Assembly (NCBI GenBank): GCA_028285245.1
Contig: JANQPY010000026.1
Span: 1-64,000, forward strand
DNA from: Gammaproteobacteria bacterium
GTDB taxonomy: Bacteria; Pseudomonadota; Gammaproteobacteria; Steroidobacterales; GCA-2729495
DNA: 64,000 nt
Reading direction: 5' to 3'
A program made the position numbers and the translations under genes. Shown piece by piece: positions 35,663 to 44,616 of this stretch; the first letter of the stretch is position 1; every line of letters begins with the position of its first letter. The notes under the pieces were generated by a model. That model searched no databases and was not told where the DNA came from. It worked only from the letters and a program-made list of their open reading frames with translations.

Positions 35663-36415
35663 TCAGGTGCGCGGCCCCTCAGCATCATGGACGAGCTCCG
35701 TTAGCTCGTAATGGGTCTGCATGTAGCCAGCCACGCCGCCCTTCAGGAACAAGTAGTCGCCATCGTTGCTACACCAGATGTCGTAGGGCGGGTGCGCCTC
35801 CGGTAACCCGGGCGCTGAAACAAACCGGAAGTGCAGCGCATCGAATTCGCCAGCCTCAACGGTGACGCGCTCCTCACCGACGAACTCTACGCCAAAGCCA
35901 ATCCGAAACAGCATCGGCCCCGTCGCGCCCCGGTGATCGGGCGACGACAGCAACATTTCGTCAATGCTTTGCACACTCGGTCCCTGGCTACGGTCAAACA
36001 AGTGCATATGCCAGGCATCGCAGCAAATCGCATGATTCTGGAAGGCGCGCAGGCGCCCATCTGTCTCCATCCGCTGCGCGACGCGGCCTTCGAGTGACGT
36101 ATGCGTCTCGCATTCAGCGAAGTCCGGACCAAAACGGAACCAGCCGCTGCCCATGAACTGGTCATCGACTGCGAGCCGCACAAAGCAGTCCATCGGATAC
36201 CAGTCTTCGTCCAGACTGTAGGTGATATCACGCATCACGCTGGGGCGGTCATCGATCTCGCAGTGTGCGATCACCGTGCGTTTGCCATCCGCGTGTATGT
36301 TCATCATGAAATACTCACGGCCGCGCTCCTGATCCATGCGATCAGGCTTTTTGCTGGTATAGCGAATGGTGCCGCGAATCGAACGATGATCGCGTTGCAG
36401 AATACTGTCTGTCAT
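35663..36415 (-). CDS. Uncharacterised protein, paralogue of the left-edge gene
   Basis: I do not recognise a named family for this 250-residue protein. It has no signal peptide or span. Residues 1-110 are mixed (RGTIRYTSKKPDRMDQERG, YSLDEDWYPMDCFVRL, GSGWFRFGPDFAECETH), and the second half is beta-rich (GPMLFRIGFGVEFVGEERV, EAGEFDALHFRF, YDIWCSNDGDYLFL). The pattern of a lipocalin-like or DUF3108-like barrel is possible. Met at 36415, behind GAAAGG, is preferred over 36457. The protein aligns with the fragment at 2-418. It is convergent with the VOC-like gene 27 bp away, which suggests a shared task. Confidence 0.7.
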   Translation of the reverse strand: MTDSILQRDHRSIRGTIRYTSKKPDRMDQERGREYFMMNIHADGKRTVIAHCEIDDRPSVMRDITYSLDEDWYPMDCFVRLAVDDQFMGSGWFRFGPDFAECETHTSLEGRVAQRMETDGRLRAFQNHAICCDAWHMHLFDRSQGPSVQSIDEMLLSSPDHRGATGPMLFRIGFGVEFVGEERVTVEAGEFDALHFRFVSAPGLPEAHPPYDIWCSNDGDYLFLKGGVAGYMQTHYELTELVHDAEGPRT

Positions 36416-36532
36416 GTCATGGCCTTTCTTGGTTGTTGTACTGGCAGGCTGGAGCATGCAAACACCTGATTGCCTGGCTCGCCAGCAAGCCGACGCGATA
36501 TTCTACCCGCAGACCCACCTTTTATCGTTCCA

Positions 36533-37021
36533 TTAGTCATCGTCCTGCGCTGGCTCCGCTTCGCCCGGCTCATCTTTCAATGGCTCAAGGTCCGGCCGGA
36601 TGCCGCCAGTGGTCGGCGTAATGATTACCGAGCGGCCGCCGAACTCCTCGACCAGCAACTCCGCTTCGACCGCGTCCACAGGTGTCACCCGGGTAATCGA
36701 GTGGCGCCGCTCCCCTCGCCCGTCGGCAATCGCCAGCGTATCCCCCGCAAAGCCACAGATGCGGCCGCTCGCAGAGTCAAATCCAAGCGAGCGCCCGCTG
36801 AGGCCGGGAACCGGTGGCGTGACAAGAATCCGATAGGCCCGGCTGCGCGTTGGCGCGTAGACCAGCAGGTTCCGGCCATCCAGCCGGCGGTAGGCGCGAA
36901 CGTCGCGGCTCGAAAAACACGCAGGCGAGATGCTGCGCTCGCCAGGCGCTTGATTCGTTGAGGCGCAGCCGGCCAGCCACAACGCTGTCAACGCGGCCAG
37001 GCACCAACCCGACCTGCTCAC
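36533..37021 (-). CDS. DUF6491-like lipoprotein
   Basis: The 162-residue protein has a lipoprotein signal (WCLAALTALWLAGC, lipobox LAGC with Cys19). The mature part has CFSSRDVRAYRRLDGRNLLVYAP and SGRICGFAGDTLAI, as in DUF6491 proteins, which are small lipoproteins of unknown function found in gammaproteobacteria such as Xanthomonadales. It ends in an acidic, Pro-rich tail (DEPGEAEPAQDDD). The start is GTG at 37021. It is divergent from etfB. Confidence 0.75.
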   Translation of the reverse strand: MSRSGWCLAALTALWLAGCASTNQAPGERSISPACFSSRDVRAYRRLDGRNLLVYAPTRSRAYRILVTPPVPGLSGRSLGFDSASGRICGFAGDTLAIADGRGERRHSITRVTPVDAVEAELLVEEFGGRSVIITPTTGGIRPDLEPLKDEPGEAEPAQDDD

Positions 37022-37173
37022 GGCACCACCGCTCTGCCACCGGCGCTGATCGATACGTCGTACCGCGCAATCATCACATCAGCCTGCCTGCTGCTGCAGC
37101 ACTCTTGCTTGTGTCCGGGGACCCGGGCGGAGAAAATACCACGTTTTTCGCGCGCTTCCCGGGAGCAGCAGGT

Positions 37174-37926
37174 ATGCAAAAAATCCTCGTCGGCCTGAAA
37201 CGGGTCGTGGATTACAACGTTCGAATCCGAGTCAAAGAGGACGGCAGCGGCGTCGTTACTGACGGCGTCAAGATGAGCATCAATCCGTTTGACGAAATCG
37301 CGCTGGAAGAAGCACTCCGCATCCGGGAGCGCGGTGACGCGAGTGAAGTCATTGTAGTCAGCATTGGTGAAGAAGACTGTCAGCAGCAGCTACGCACTGG
37401 CTTGGCCATGGGCGCGGACCGCGCGATCCTGGTGCAAACAGACCAGCCGGTCGACCCGCTGGCAGCGGCCAGGACCCTGCTCAAGTTAATAGAGAAGGAA
37501 CAGCCGGAGCTGGTCATTCTCGGCAAACAGGCCATTGACGATGACTGTAACCAGACGGGACAGATGCTGGCGGCCCTGTGGGATCGTCCGCAGGCTACCT
37601 TTGCCTCGCAGCTTGAGCTGAATGGTCAGCAGGCCAAAGTGACCCGTGAAGTGGACGCCGGCCTCGAGGTGATTGAAGTCGATCTGCCCGCTGTGGTCAC
37701 CACAGATCTACGCCTGAACGAGCCCCGCTACGTGAAGCTGCCCGACATTATGAAGGCAAAGAAGAAGCCGCTGGAAACTCTTGAGCTCAGCGCATTGATC
37801 GACGATGCCGCGCCTTACTGCGCCATCGGTGAGCACGCGGCACCACCGCAACGGAGCCGCGGCGTCATGGTGAACAATGCTTCTGAACTGGTAGACGCGC
37901 TGCGCGATAAGGGCCTGGTGAACTAG
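37174..37926 (+). CDS. etfB: Electron transfer flavoprotein subunit beta
   Basis: The 250-residue subunit binds AMP and forms the ETF dimer that passes electrons from acyl-CoA dehydrogenases to ETF-quinone oxidoreductase. ILVGLKRVVDYNVRIRVKEDG at the start, MSINPFDEIALEEALRIRE near 37-55, GMGADRAILV-like (AMGADRAILV), LGKQAIDDDCNQTGQMLAALW and RYVKLPDIMKAKKKPLE (the recognition loop with IMKAKKK) are all standard. ATG at 37174 follows GGGAG by eight bases; a longer frame to 36850 is not credible. etfA follows 50 bp later. Confidence 0.95.
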   Translation: MQKILVGLKRVVDYNVRIRVKEDGSGVVTDGVKMSINPFDEIALEEALRIRERGDASEVIVVSIGEEDCQQQLRTGLAMGADRAILVQTDQPVDPLAAARTLLKLIEKEQPELVILGKQAIDDDCNQTGQMLAALWDRPQATFASQLELNGQQAKVTREVDAGLEVIEVDLPAVVTTDLRLNEPRYVKLPDIMKAKKKPLETLELSALIDDAAPYCAIGEHAAPPQRSRGVMVNNASELVDALRDKGLVN

Positions 37927-37976
37927 TCACTGCCTGAATACGCAACCACGCATAACTTATTTAAAGAGTACCGACC

Positions 37977-38924
37977 ATGAATAAGGTGTTAATTGTTGCC
38001 GAACACGACGGCACAACGCTAAACCCAAGCACGCCCAAGTGCGTCACGTGCGCGGCTGATATTCCCAATAGCGAGATCACCATTGCGGTCTTCGCCGATG
38101 CGCCCGATGACTGCGCGCAGCAGGCCGCCAAACTTGAGGGCGTTGCGGAAGTGGCTGCCGTCGCCCGGCCTGAGAACGCCAACCAGCTCGCGGCAACGCT
38201 GGCGCCCCAGCTAGCCGCACTCGCCGCGGACTATGACTACTTGCTCGCCCCGTCCAGCACGTTTGGCAAAGATGTATTGCCTCGGGCAGCGGCACTGTTG
38301 GGCGTTGGACAACTCAGCGACATCATGGAAGTGATCGACGCCAGGAGTTTTCGCCGGCCCATTTACGCTGGCAATGCCATCGTGACCTGCAGCGTTGCCG
38401 AAGGCAGCAAGGTTGTCGCAACCGTGCGCGTCGCCTCGTATCGCGCGGCACCCGCCGGCAGCAATGCCGCCCCCATCAACCCCGTCAGTCTGGATGTTGC
38501 ATTACCTGATCACACGCGCTTTGTTGAACTTAGGGCTGGTGGTGGTGATCGGCCCGACCTGCAGACGGCACGCTGCGTCATCTCCGGTGGCCGCGGCGTC
38601 GGTAGCGCAGACAACTTCAAGCTGATCTACGACCTTGCCGAGAAACTGGGTGCCGGGGTCGGCGCATCGCGCGCCGCCGTTGATGCGGGCTATGTAGCCA
38701 ACGACATGCAGGTTGGCCAGACGGGCAAGATCATTGCCCCGGAGCTGTACATGGCCTTCGGTATCTCCGGCGCTATTCAGCACCTCACCGGAATCAAGGA
38801 CGCCGGGACCATTGTGGCGGTGAACAAGGACCCGGAAGCGCCGATATTTGAGATTGCCGACATCGGCCTGGTCGGCGATCTGTTTGAGATCATCCCCGAA
38901 CTCGACCAAAGCCTGAGCGGCTAG
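37977..38924 (+). CDS. etfA: Electron transfer flavoprotein subunit alpha
   Basis: The 315-residue subunit binds FAD. Motifs are LLAPSSTFGKDVLPRAAALL near 84-103, VISGGRGVGSADNFKLI near 200, GAGVGASRAAVDAGYV, VGQTGKIIAPELYMAFGISGAIQHL and VAVNKDPEAPIFEIADIGLVGDL. It works with EtfB in beta-oxidation and similar dehydrogenations, for which the FadB-like enzyme in this window is a natural context. AAAGAG upstream of the ATG may serve as the ribosome-binding site. Confidence 0.95.
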   Translation: MNKVLIVAEHDGTTLNPSTPKCVTCAADIPNSEITIAVFADAPDDCAQQAAKLEGVAEVAAVARPENANQLAATLAPQLAALAADYDYLLAPSSTFGKDVLPRAAALLGVGQLSDIMEVIDARSFRRPIYAGNAIVTCSVAEGSKVVATVRVASYRAAPAGSNAAPINPVSLDVALPDHTRFVELRAGGGDRPDLQTARCVISGGRGVGSADNFKLIYDLAEKLGAGVGASRAAVDAGYVANDMQVGQTGKIIAPELYMAFGISGAIQHLTGIKDAGTIVAVNKDPEAPIFEIADIGLVGDLFEIIPELDQSLSG

Positions 38925-38960
38925 TGCAGAAATCGGCGAGACCCTGACCCACGGCTCCGC

Positions 38961-40166
38961 TTGACGACAGCATCACCACCAAACCTGCGTGTCTCGCTGG
39001 CGCTGCTGAGCCTCGCCAGCGCGCTGTCGCCGTTCGGCATGGTCGTTGTCGTGCCGACGCTGGGGGAGCTAGGCCGCCGCTACGGGATCGGCTACGCGGA
39101 AGCGCAGTTTCTAATCTCAGCTTATTTGTTCGGCCTGGGCGCAGCGCAGCCGTTTAGCGGCATGCTTTGTGACCGGTTCGGGCGCCGTCCGGTGTTGCTG
39201 ACGGGCTTCGCTATTTTCGTGGCGGCGAGCGTGGGCTGCGCGCTGGCAGACCGGCTGGATGTTCTAATCGCCCTGCGCTTTCTGCAGGCGGCTGGTGTAA
39301 GCGTCGGCACAGTGGCGACACGGGCCATCGTCCGGGATACCCATGACGAGGCTGGCACCGTGCGCGCGCTGTCGGTCATCGCCGCGGCGATGGGCATCGC
39401 GCCGGTAATCGCGCCGGTCGCCGGCGGATTGCTTGGTGCGAGCGCCGGACCCCAGTCGGTATTCCTGCTCAGCGCGGCTCTTGGCGGTATGGTTTGGCTA
39501 CGCGTCGCGTTGCGTCTGCGTGAAACCGTACCACCGGAAACGCAACATGGTACGCACAGTCTTGCGCAGTTGATCGCCGATTACGGCACCCTGCTCCGCG
39601 CTCGAGAATTCATGGGCTACACGCTGATGTACGGAATGGTCCAGGGAGGCTTTTTCGCCTTCCTGGCAGTCGGTGCAGCAATTTTTGAGAACGACCTCGG
39701 CATCGGCCAGCGCGGCTTCGGGATTATCTGGAGCGGCATGGCCCTGGCCTATGTTGGCGGCGCGGCGCTGAACTCCAGACTGGTGCGGAGCCGGGGCACC
39801 CAGCCAACGCTTCGCCTCGGCATCGCCCTGACAGTGATTGCCGGCGTCCTCATCCTGGCCGTCGCCCTGGGCCCCGGGCACGGAGCGTTCAGTCTGATTG
39901 GCCTGCTTGCTCTGCTCACCGCCGCCAGCGGACTCGTCATACCGGGTGCGATGGCCGGTTCGGTCAGCTACCGGCCAGAGATTGCCGGCACCAGCAGCGG
40001 GTTGTCCAGTGCCCTCGGGCTGATCATCAGCGGAGGATTTTCGATCATCTCTGGCAGCATTTACGCTGGGGTCTTCACCCCTGTTGCCATACTGATCGCG
40101 ATCGCCTGTGTCCTGACGGCAGCGACCGCCTGGATGGTGCGCGCTCCGCAGACGTCAGAACCCTAG
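38961..40166 (+). CDS. MFS transporter (Bcr/CflA-like)
   Basis: The 401-residue protein has about twelve spans and the DHA1 motif pattern: PTLGELGRRYGIGYAEAQFLIS, GAAQPFSGMLCDRFGRRPVLLTG (motif A) near 58-80, RFLQAAGVSVGTVATRAIVRD (motif B-like) and IAPVIAPVAGGLLG (motif C). This fits proton-driven drug or metabolite exporters of the Bcr/CflA type. It starts at TTG, 36 bp after etfA; no ATG is close. The 3' end overlaps the convergent membrane-protein gene by 12 bp. Confidence 0.85.
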   Translation: MTTASPPNLRVSLALLSLASALSPFGMVVVVPTLGELGRRYGIGYAEAQFLISAYLFGLGAAQPFSGMLCDRFGRRPVLLTGFAIFVAASVGCALADRLDVLIALRFLQAAGVSVGTVATRAIVRDTHDEAGTVRALSVIAAAMGIAPVIAPVAGGLLGASAGPQSVFLLSAALGGMVWLRVALRLRETVPPETQHGTHSLAQLIADYGTLLRAREFMGYTLMYGMVQGGFFAFLAVGAAIFENDLGIGQRGFGIIWSGMALAYVGGAALNSRLVRSRGTQPTLRLGIALTVIAGVLILAVALGPGHGAFSLIGLLALLTAASGLVIPGAMAGSVSYRPEIAGTSSGLSSALGLIISGGFSIISGSIYAGVFTPVAILIAIACVLTAATAWMVRAPQTSEP

Positions 40167-40886
40167 GAAAACCTCGGCGGCACCCAACACTTCGCTGACC
40201 GGCACGGCATTACCTGGTTTGGCCACACCCAGCCAGCATTCAATGAACAAGCCGGCCCAGATCACCCAAACGAACGGCCGGCACTTGCCGAGACTCTTGG
40301 CCATAGTCTCGTTCATCTCATCGCTCATCGACGGTTTGTCGATCTCGTTGCGCAGCGTGACGATGCCCTGAATGTATCCCGGGATATAGCGTCGAATTAG
40401 CACGCCGCATAGCACCATCACCGCAAACACAATCAGCTTGGCACCAACCCACGGAGCGTCATCCAGCTTTTCTGTAAACGTAAAGGAGTACCAGACCGAC
40501 CAGAACAAATAGGCCACCAGTGCAACGCGAAACCAGTAATCGATCTTAGTCACGACGTTGGCCATCGGCGTCCCATGTGCAAAATGCAGATACAGCACCA
40601 TGGCGAGCCAGCCTGGGCCCAGCAGAATAAAGCCGATGGTCTGCCACTGAGGGTGTTCAACGCCGTTGTAGGAACTGAGCAGCCCCCCAACGGTCAGCAT
40701 CAGCGTCATACAGATGCGTGGCACAAAATCCAGGTCGATCATGATCTTGGCCGCCGTGGCACGTGCCGAGTTACTCAACTTCGGATTAATGGCGAAGTTG
40801 CTTGAGTAAAACACGCCCATGTCGCCGCCAAGCCAATACACAAACAGCAGCAAGTGAAAAATAATCAACCAGTCGTACAGCGACAT
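40155..40886 (-). CDS. Uncharacterised six-span membrane protein
   Basis: The 243-residue protein has about six hydrophobic segments (5-24, 57-72, 83-105, 117-136, 148-165, 206-225). IIFHLLLFVYWLGGDMGVFY and FVPRICMTLMLTVGGLL carry conserved-looking His, Asp and Arg, which recalls CopD- or DUF2269-like membrane proteins, but I cannot assign a family. No haem or metal motif is clear. It is alone on its strand with the peroxiredoxin gene 51 bp downstream coordinates away and may be expressed with it. Confidence 0.6.
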   Translation of the reverse strand: MSLYDWLIIFHLLLFVYWLGGDMGVFYSSNFAINPKLSNSARATAAKIMIDLDFVPRICMTLMLTVGGLLSSYNGVEHPQWQTIGFILLGPGWLAMVLYLHFAHGTPMANVVTKIDYWFRVALVAYLFWSVWYSFTFTEKLDDAPWVGAKLIVFAVMVLCGVLIRRYIPGYIQGIVTLRNEIDKPSMSDEMNETMAKSLGKCRPFVWVIWAGLFIECWLGVAKPGNAVPVSEVLGAAEVFLGF

Positions 40887-40937
40887 CCGCCCTTCCCCTG
40901 AATCCGTTATCCGTTTGTTTGCGCCGCTACCGTGTTG

Positions 40938-41420
40938 CTATAGCGAACTTAAGACAGCGTCAGCCGCGCTAACCTTGAACTCCCCGGCCGCCTCCACATG
41001 CAGGCCCTGAACCACGCCGTCTTCAACTACCAGTGCGAAGCGCTGACTGCGGGTGCCCATGCCGAAACCACTGGCATCGAGCTCCAGGCCCAGAGCCTGT
41101 GTGAACTCGCCATTGCCATCCGCCAGCATCACCACTTTGTCGCCGACCTTCTGGTCCTTGCCCCAGGCATCCATTACGAACAGGTCATTGACTGACAGGC
41201 AGGCGATTGTATCCACGCCCTTGGCCTGGATCGCCTCGGCGTGTTCAACGTAGCCTGGCAAATGACTCATAGAACAGGTTGGCGTGAATGCACCTGGAAC
41301 CGCAAAGAGCACCACGCGCTTGCCACCGAAAAGTTCGCTGGTAGAAAGGCTGCCCGGGCCGTCGCCGGTCATGATGCCGAAACTGCCGTCTGGCACTTTG
41401 TCGCCTACTTTTATGGTCAT
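40938..41420 (-). CDS. Peroxiredoxin, Prx5 type
   Basis: The 160-residue thiol peroxidase has KVGDKVPDG at the start, then VVLFAVPGAFTPTCSMSHLPGY with the peroxidatic Cys49, DTIACLSVNDLFVMDAWGK, and GTRSQRFALVVEDGVV. This is the Prx5 (redoxin) class, which reduces H2O2 and alkyl hydroperoxides using glutathione/glutaredoxin or thioredoxin. Cys73-region ACLSVND has a second Cys that could be non-resolving. The ATG at 41420, with GGAGA upstream, is preferred over the TTG three bases earlier. Confidence 0.92.
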   Translation of the reverse strand: MTIKVGDKVPDGSFGIMTGDGPGSLSTSELFGGKRVVLFAVPGAFTPTCSMSHLPGYVEHAEAIQAKGVDTIACLSVNDLFVMDAWGKDQKVGDKVVMLADGNGEFTQALGLELDASGFGMGTRSQRFALVVEDGVVQGLHVEAAGEFKVSAADAVLSSL

Positions 41421-41505
41421 CAAGAATCTCCGCTCGTTGCATGGACTGCGCAGCGCCGGCTGCGCAGCGTGGCCGCGTATTGTACATGCGGCCCGACGGA
41501 CCGTA

Positions 41506-42768
41506 TCAACGCAGAAAAAGAAAGCTCAGGGGCGGCCAGAAGGTCACCACCGCGAGCCCGACCAGCATCAGCGCGAGAAACGGCACCACGGCCCGGCAGA
41601 TGGTCCAGAAGTCCTCACGGAACGCCGACATGGCGACAATTAGATTCAGCCCCAGCGGCGGAGTGAGATAGCCGATCTCCAGATTGACCACCATTATGAT
41701 GCCGAAATGCACCGGATCTATGCCCTGCGCAGTAACGATGGGTTCCAGTATCGGCGACAGGACCAGAATCGCCGAGCCAATGTCCATTACGCACCCAAGC
41801 ACGAGCAGCAGCGCATTGATCCCCAGCAGCAACGCGACGGGACCGTCCAGCTGCCCGCTCAAGCCACTCACGATCGCCTCGGGCACCTGCTCGTAGGTCA
41901 GCAACACGTTCAGGCTCAGCGCTAACATGAGCACGGGAAACAGCGAACCCAGCAATTTCGTCGTATCGCCGACCACGGCATACAGCCCGGAAAAATCGAG
42001 GTCGCGGTAGACGAGCAACTCAACCAGCAGCGCGTAGACCACTGCCACGGCGGCCGATTCCGTGGCGGTGAAATAGCCGCTATAGATGCCACCCAGAATC
42101 AACAGCGGCATGAGCAAAGCCCAGATACCCTCGCTCAGCGCGGCACGAATCTCCGCCAGATTCCAGCGGCCCGCTCGGCGGCGCCAGTTAACTGCCAGCG
42201 CGTAGCCGGCCATCAGCCCGGTCAGCAACATGGCCGGGCCAATACCAGCGATGAACAGATCGGCAATCGACGTCTGCGTCATCACGCCATAAAGAATGAG
42301 TGGAATACTCGGCGGCACAATGATGCCCAGCGTGCCCGCTGCGCATAGTGCGCCGATAGAAAAACTGCGCGAGTAACCGGCTTCTCGCAATGCCGGATAC
42401 ATCACGGCGCCAACCGCCAGCAGTGTGACCGTGCCCGAACCCGATACGGCGGCAAACACGGCGCACGACAGAACGGCTGCGATAGCAAGTCCGCCCGGCA
42501 CCGGTGCCGCGAGTGCCCGCATCACGCGAATAAGCCGTTCCGCCATCGCACCGCGTGACATTAGATTACCCGCCAGGATGTACAGCGGAATGGACAGCAG
42601 CACCTCTTTATTGAGGGCATCCCAGGCATCGATGACGATGTAGCCCAAAACACCGTCGCCCCAGACCAGGTACGCATAGGCCGTGGCTACGCCCAGCATG
42701 ACCAGCAAGTTCTGGCGCAGCACCAGCAGCACCAGTAGCAACGCGACCAGGCCGAGCGCAAACATCAT
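41506..42768 (-). CDS. TRAP transporter large permease (DctM)
   Basis: The 420-residue membrane protein has about twelve spans and DctM motifs: LLSIPLYILAGNLMSRGAMAERL near 58-80, SCAVFAAVSGSGTVTLLAVG near 100-120, GALCAAGTLGIIVPPSIPLILYG and GYLTPPLGLNLIVAMS. It forms the substrate pathway of a Na+-driven TRAP system with DctQ, whose TGA overlaps this ATG (ATGA). The binding protein is the lipoprotein DctP at 45281. The cargo is probably an organic acid, as for most TRAP systems. Confidence 0.93.
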   Translation of the reverse strand: MMFALGLVALLLVLLVLRQNLLVMLGVATAYAYLVWGDGVLGYIVIDAWDALNKEVLLSIPLYILAGNLMSRGAMAERLIRVMRALAAPVPGGLAIAAVLSCAVFAAVSGSGTVTLLAVGAVMYPALREAGYSRSFSIGALCAAGTLGIIVPPSIPLILYGVMTQTSIADLFIAGIGPAMLLTGLMAGYALAVNWRRRAGRWNLAEIRAALSEGIWALLMPLLILGGIYSGYFTATESAAVAVVYALLVELLVYRDLDFSGLYAVVGDTTKLLGSLFPVLMLALSLNVLLTYEQVPEAIVSGLSGQLDGPVALLLGINALLLVLGCVMDIGSAILVLSPILEPIVTAQGIDPVHFGIIMVVNLEIGYLTPPLGLNLIVAMSAFREDFWTICRAVVPFLALMLVGLAVVTFWPPLSFLFLR

Positions 42769-43292
42769 TCGGATCCCGGGATTGCTGGACCAGCCCCAGC
42801 CAGGTCACCGCGGCGGCGAAGCTCCGGCCATAGCGCGAAGCAGGCGTGCCGAAATGCAGCCACGCTGAACACGAGCGGGATGACCGCCTGCACCGGCCAG
42901 ATCAGAGTGCGCAGGACGGTTGAGCGCTCGCCGAGCGCAGCCGTCTCAGCCACTACCGCTATGGAAACTCCGGCAAAAGCCAGACAAAAGGCTGCCATCA
43001 AGCCATCGGCAAGCCGATCAACCACGGGACCCCAGCGTGCTGGCAACCAGCTATCGGCAAATCGCGGCCTGAGGTGCGCATCCTCTGCTGAAGCGATACC
43101 GAGGCCAAACAAAACCACCAGGATGTTGGCGTAGACGCCTGCCTGGCGAGCCCAGTGCAGTCCGCTGCCCGTGAGTTCCCGGCTGACCACATCGGCGAAC
43201 ACCACGGCCACCAGCAGGCCAAAGGCCAAGAACGTAACGCGGCGCTCCACCTTCAGGAGCGCTGCCAACGCCGCTGCTGCAGCTGTTCTCAT
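42765..43292 (-). CDS. TRAP transporter small permease (DctQ)
   Basis: The 175-residue protein has four spans and the DctQ pattern FADVVSRELTGSGLHWARQAGVYANILVVLFG, followed by PRFADSWLPARWGPVVDRLAD. It stabilises DctM. The ATG lies at the edge of an AT-rich gap with two TATAAT-type boxes. The MFS gene upstream ends 44 bp before it. Confidence 0.88.
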   Translation of the reverse strand: MRTAAAAALAALLKVERRVTFLAFGLLVAVVFADVVSRELTGSGLHWARQAGVYANILVVLFGLGIASAEDAHLRPRFADSWLPARWGPVVDRLADGLMAAFCLAFAGVSIAVVAETAALGERSTVLRTLIWPVQAVIPLVFSVAAFRHACFALWPELRRRGDLAGAGPAIPGSE

Positions 43293-43309
43293 AAGCTATA
43301 GATCACATT

Positions 43310-43340
43310 ATTATAGTATTGCAAATCTTTGATAATTATA
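43310..43340 (-). promoter_or_regulatory. AT-rich region with two TATAAT boxes before dctQ
   Basis: On the minus strand perfect TATAAT hexamers occur at 43310-43315 and 43335-43340. The second overlaps the stop of the MFS gene. The patch is AT-rich amid GC-rich DNA and could hold an internal promoter for dctQM; no good -35 was found. Confidence 0.4.
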
Positions 43341-44586
43341 TTTTTTGCAACGCTATACGTGGAATGAATACCGAGATGACTATCGCCGAGAGCAGCTGAG
43401 TCGCGCCTACCGCGATGAACACGGGACTGTAGCCGTAGAGCTCAATCGTCCAGCCGGCCGCGTAATTGAAACAGGCGCCACCCAGCGCGCCGATAGCCCC
43501 GAACCAGCCCCAGCTCGTGCCAACCACCGCGGGAGGATACAAATCGGCTGGCAACGCGAACAGGTTGGCCGCTTTCCCCTGGATCGCCAGCATCGCCAGA
43601 CCAATCAGAGCAATGGCGAGATACGGTGAATCAACCAGCGCTGCCGGCAGTGTCAGCACCACCAGCAGCGCGCCCAGCCAGATGAGCAGCTTGCGCGAGC
43701 GATCCACTGACATGCCGCTGGCAATCAGGCGCCGGCCCAGCCACCCACCACCAAAGCTGCCAATATCGGCGGCCAGAAACGGGATCCACGCAAACAGGGC
43801 GATCTGCCGAATGTCGAAGCCGCGTTCCTGAGCAAGATATAGCGGCAGCCAGGCCACATAAAAGTAAAAAGCGCCGTCGTTAAAAAAGCGGCTGAGCATC
43901 AAACCGCTCATATCCCGCCGCCAAAGGATTCGCGTCAGGCTGACGGGCTTAGCGCTGACCCCGGATGACGGAGACTCAGCCACGGCGATGAGGTCCGCTT
44001 CCGCGCGCGACAGCGTTGGGTGATCGGCGGGCGCGTGGTAGTACCGCTGCCAGATCCACAGCCACAAGAACCCGGCTGCACCAGGCACGAGAAACGCCCA
44101 CTGCCATCCGAAACTGATGATGAGCCAGCCAAGCAGCGGCGGAGCGATCAGCGCACCGAGACCTGGACCCATGGTGACAATGCCGACGGCCAGCGATCGG
44201 TCCCGCTCAGGAAACCATTCCGCAACGGACTTCAGTGCGGCGGGAAAATTCGCCGCCTCTGCGAATCCCAGCAGTGACCTTAGCCCTAAGAAACTCCAGA
44301 ACCCGCGGCCTGCTGCACAGAGCATGCCGGCAATACTCCACGCGACGACGGCAATACTGAAAGCCCGCTTCGTACCGATTCGATCGATGATGGGCCCGGC
44401 AATGACGTGGCCGATACCGTAAGCGAACAGAAACGCCGCGCCGATCGCGCCGAAGTCTGATTCTGTGAGCGAAAAAAGCTCAACAATGACCGGAGCCGCA
44501 ACGGCGAACGCCTGGCGATCCACATAGTTGATCGTCGTAATCAGGCACAGCAGGATGGCGACCTGCCAGCGCACGGCCAGACGCAC
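43336..44586 (-). CDS. MFS transporter (ACS, anion:cation symporter-like)
   Basis: The 416-residue protein has twelve spans and features of the ACS branch: TTINYVDRQAFAVAAPVI at 16-33, GYGIGHVIAGPIIDRIGTKRAF-like motif A (FAYGIGHVIAGPIIDRIG), GFAEAANFPAALKSVAEWFPERDRSLAVG, and GAAGFLWLWIWQRYYHAPADHP, all seen in transporters of hexuronates, glucarate or phthalate. The substrate is likely an organic anion. It starts with GTG and lies 30 bp after the CMD-like gene on the same strand, in a run that continues into dctQM, so both transporters may serve one substrate group. Confidence 0.88.
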   Translation of the reverse strand: MRLAVRWQVAILLCLITTINYVDRQAFAVAAPVIVELFSLTESDFGAIGAAFLFAYGIGHVIAGPIIDRIGTKRAFSIAVVAWSIAGMLCAAGRGFWSFLGLRSLLGFAEAANFPAALKSVAEWFPERDRSLAVGIVTMGPGLGALIAPPLLGWLIISFGWQWAFLVPGAAGFLWLWIWQRYYHAPADHPTLSRAEADLIAVAESPSSGVSAKPVSLTRILWRRDMSGLMLSRFFNDGAFYFYVAWLPLYLAQERGFDIRQIALFAWIPFLAADIGSFGGGWLGRRLIASGMSVDRSRKLLIWLGALLVVLTLPAALVDSPYLAIALIGLAMLAIQGKAANLFALPADLYPPAVVGTSWGWFGAIGALGGACFNYAAGWTIELYGYSPVFIAVGATQLLSAIVISVFIPRIALQKI

Positions 44587-44616
44587 GATCAGCGACCCCC
44601 AGGCTGAAGCGCCATG

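Noticed and set aside
32045..37970. Exact 13-base match TATTTAAAGAGTA before the AddB-like gene and before etfA
   Set aside because: Matches of this size are expected by chance in 64 kb, and the second copy can be explained by the AAAGAG ribosome-binding site.
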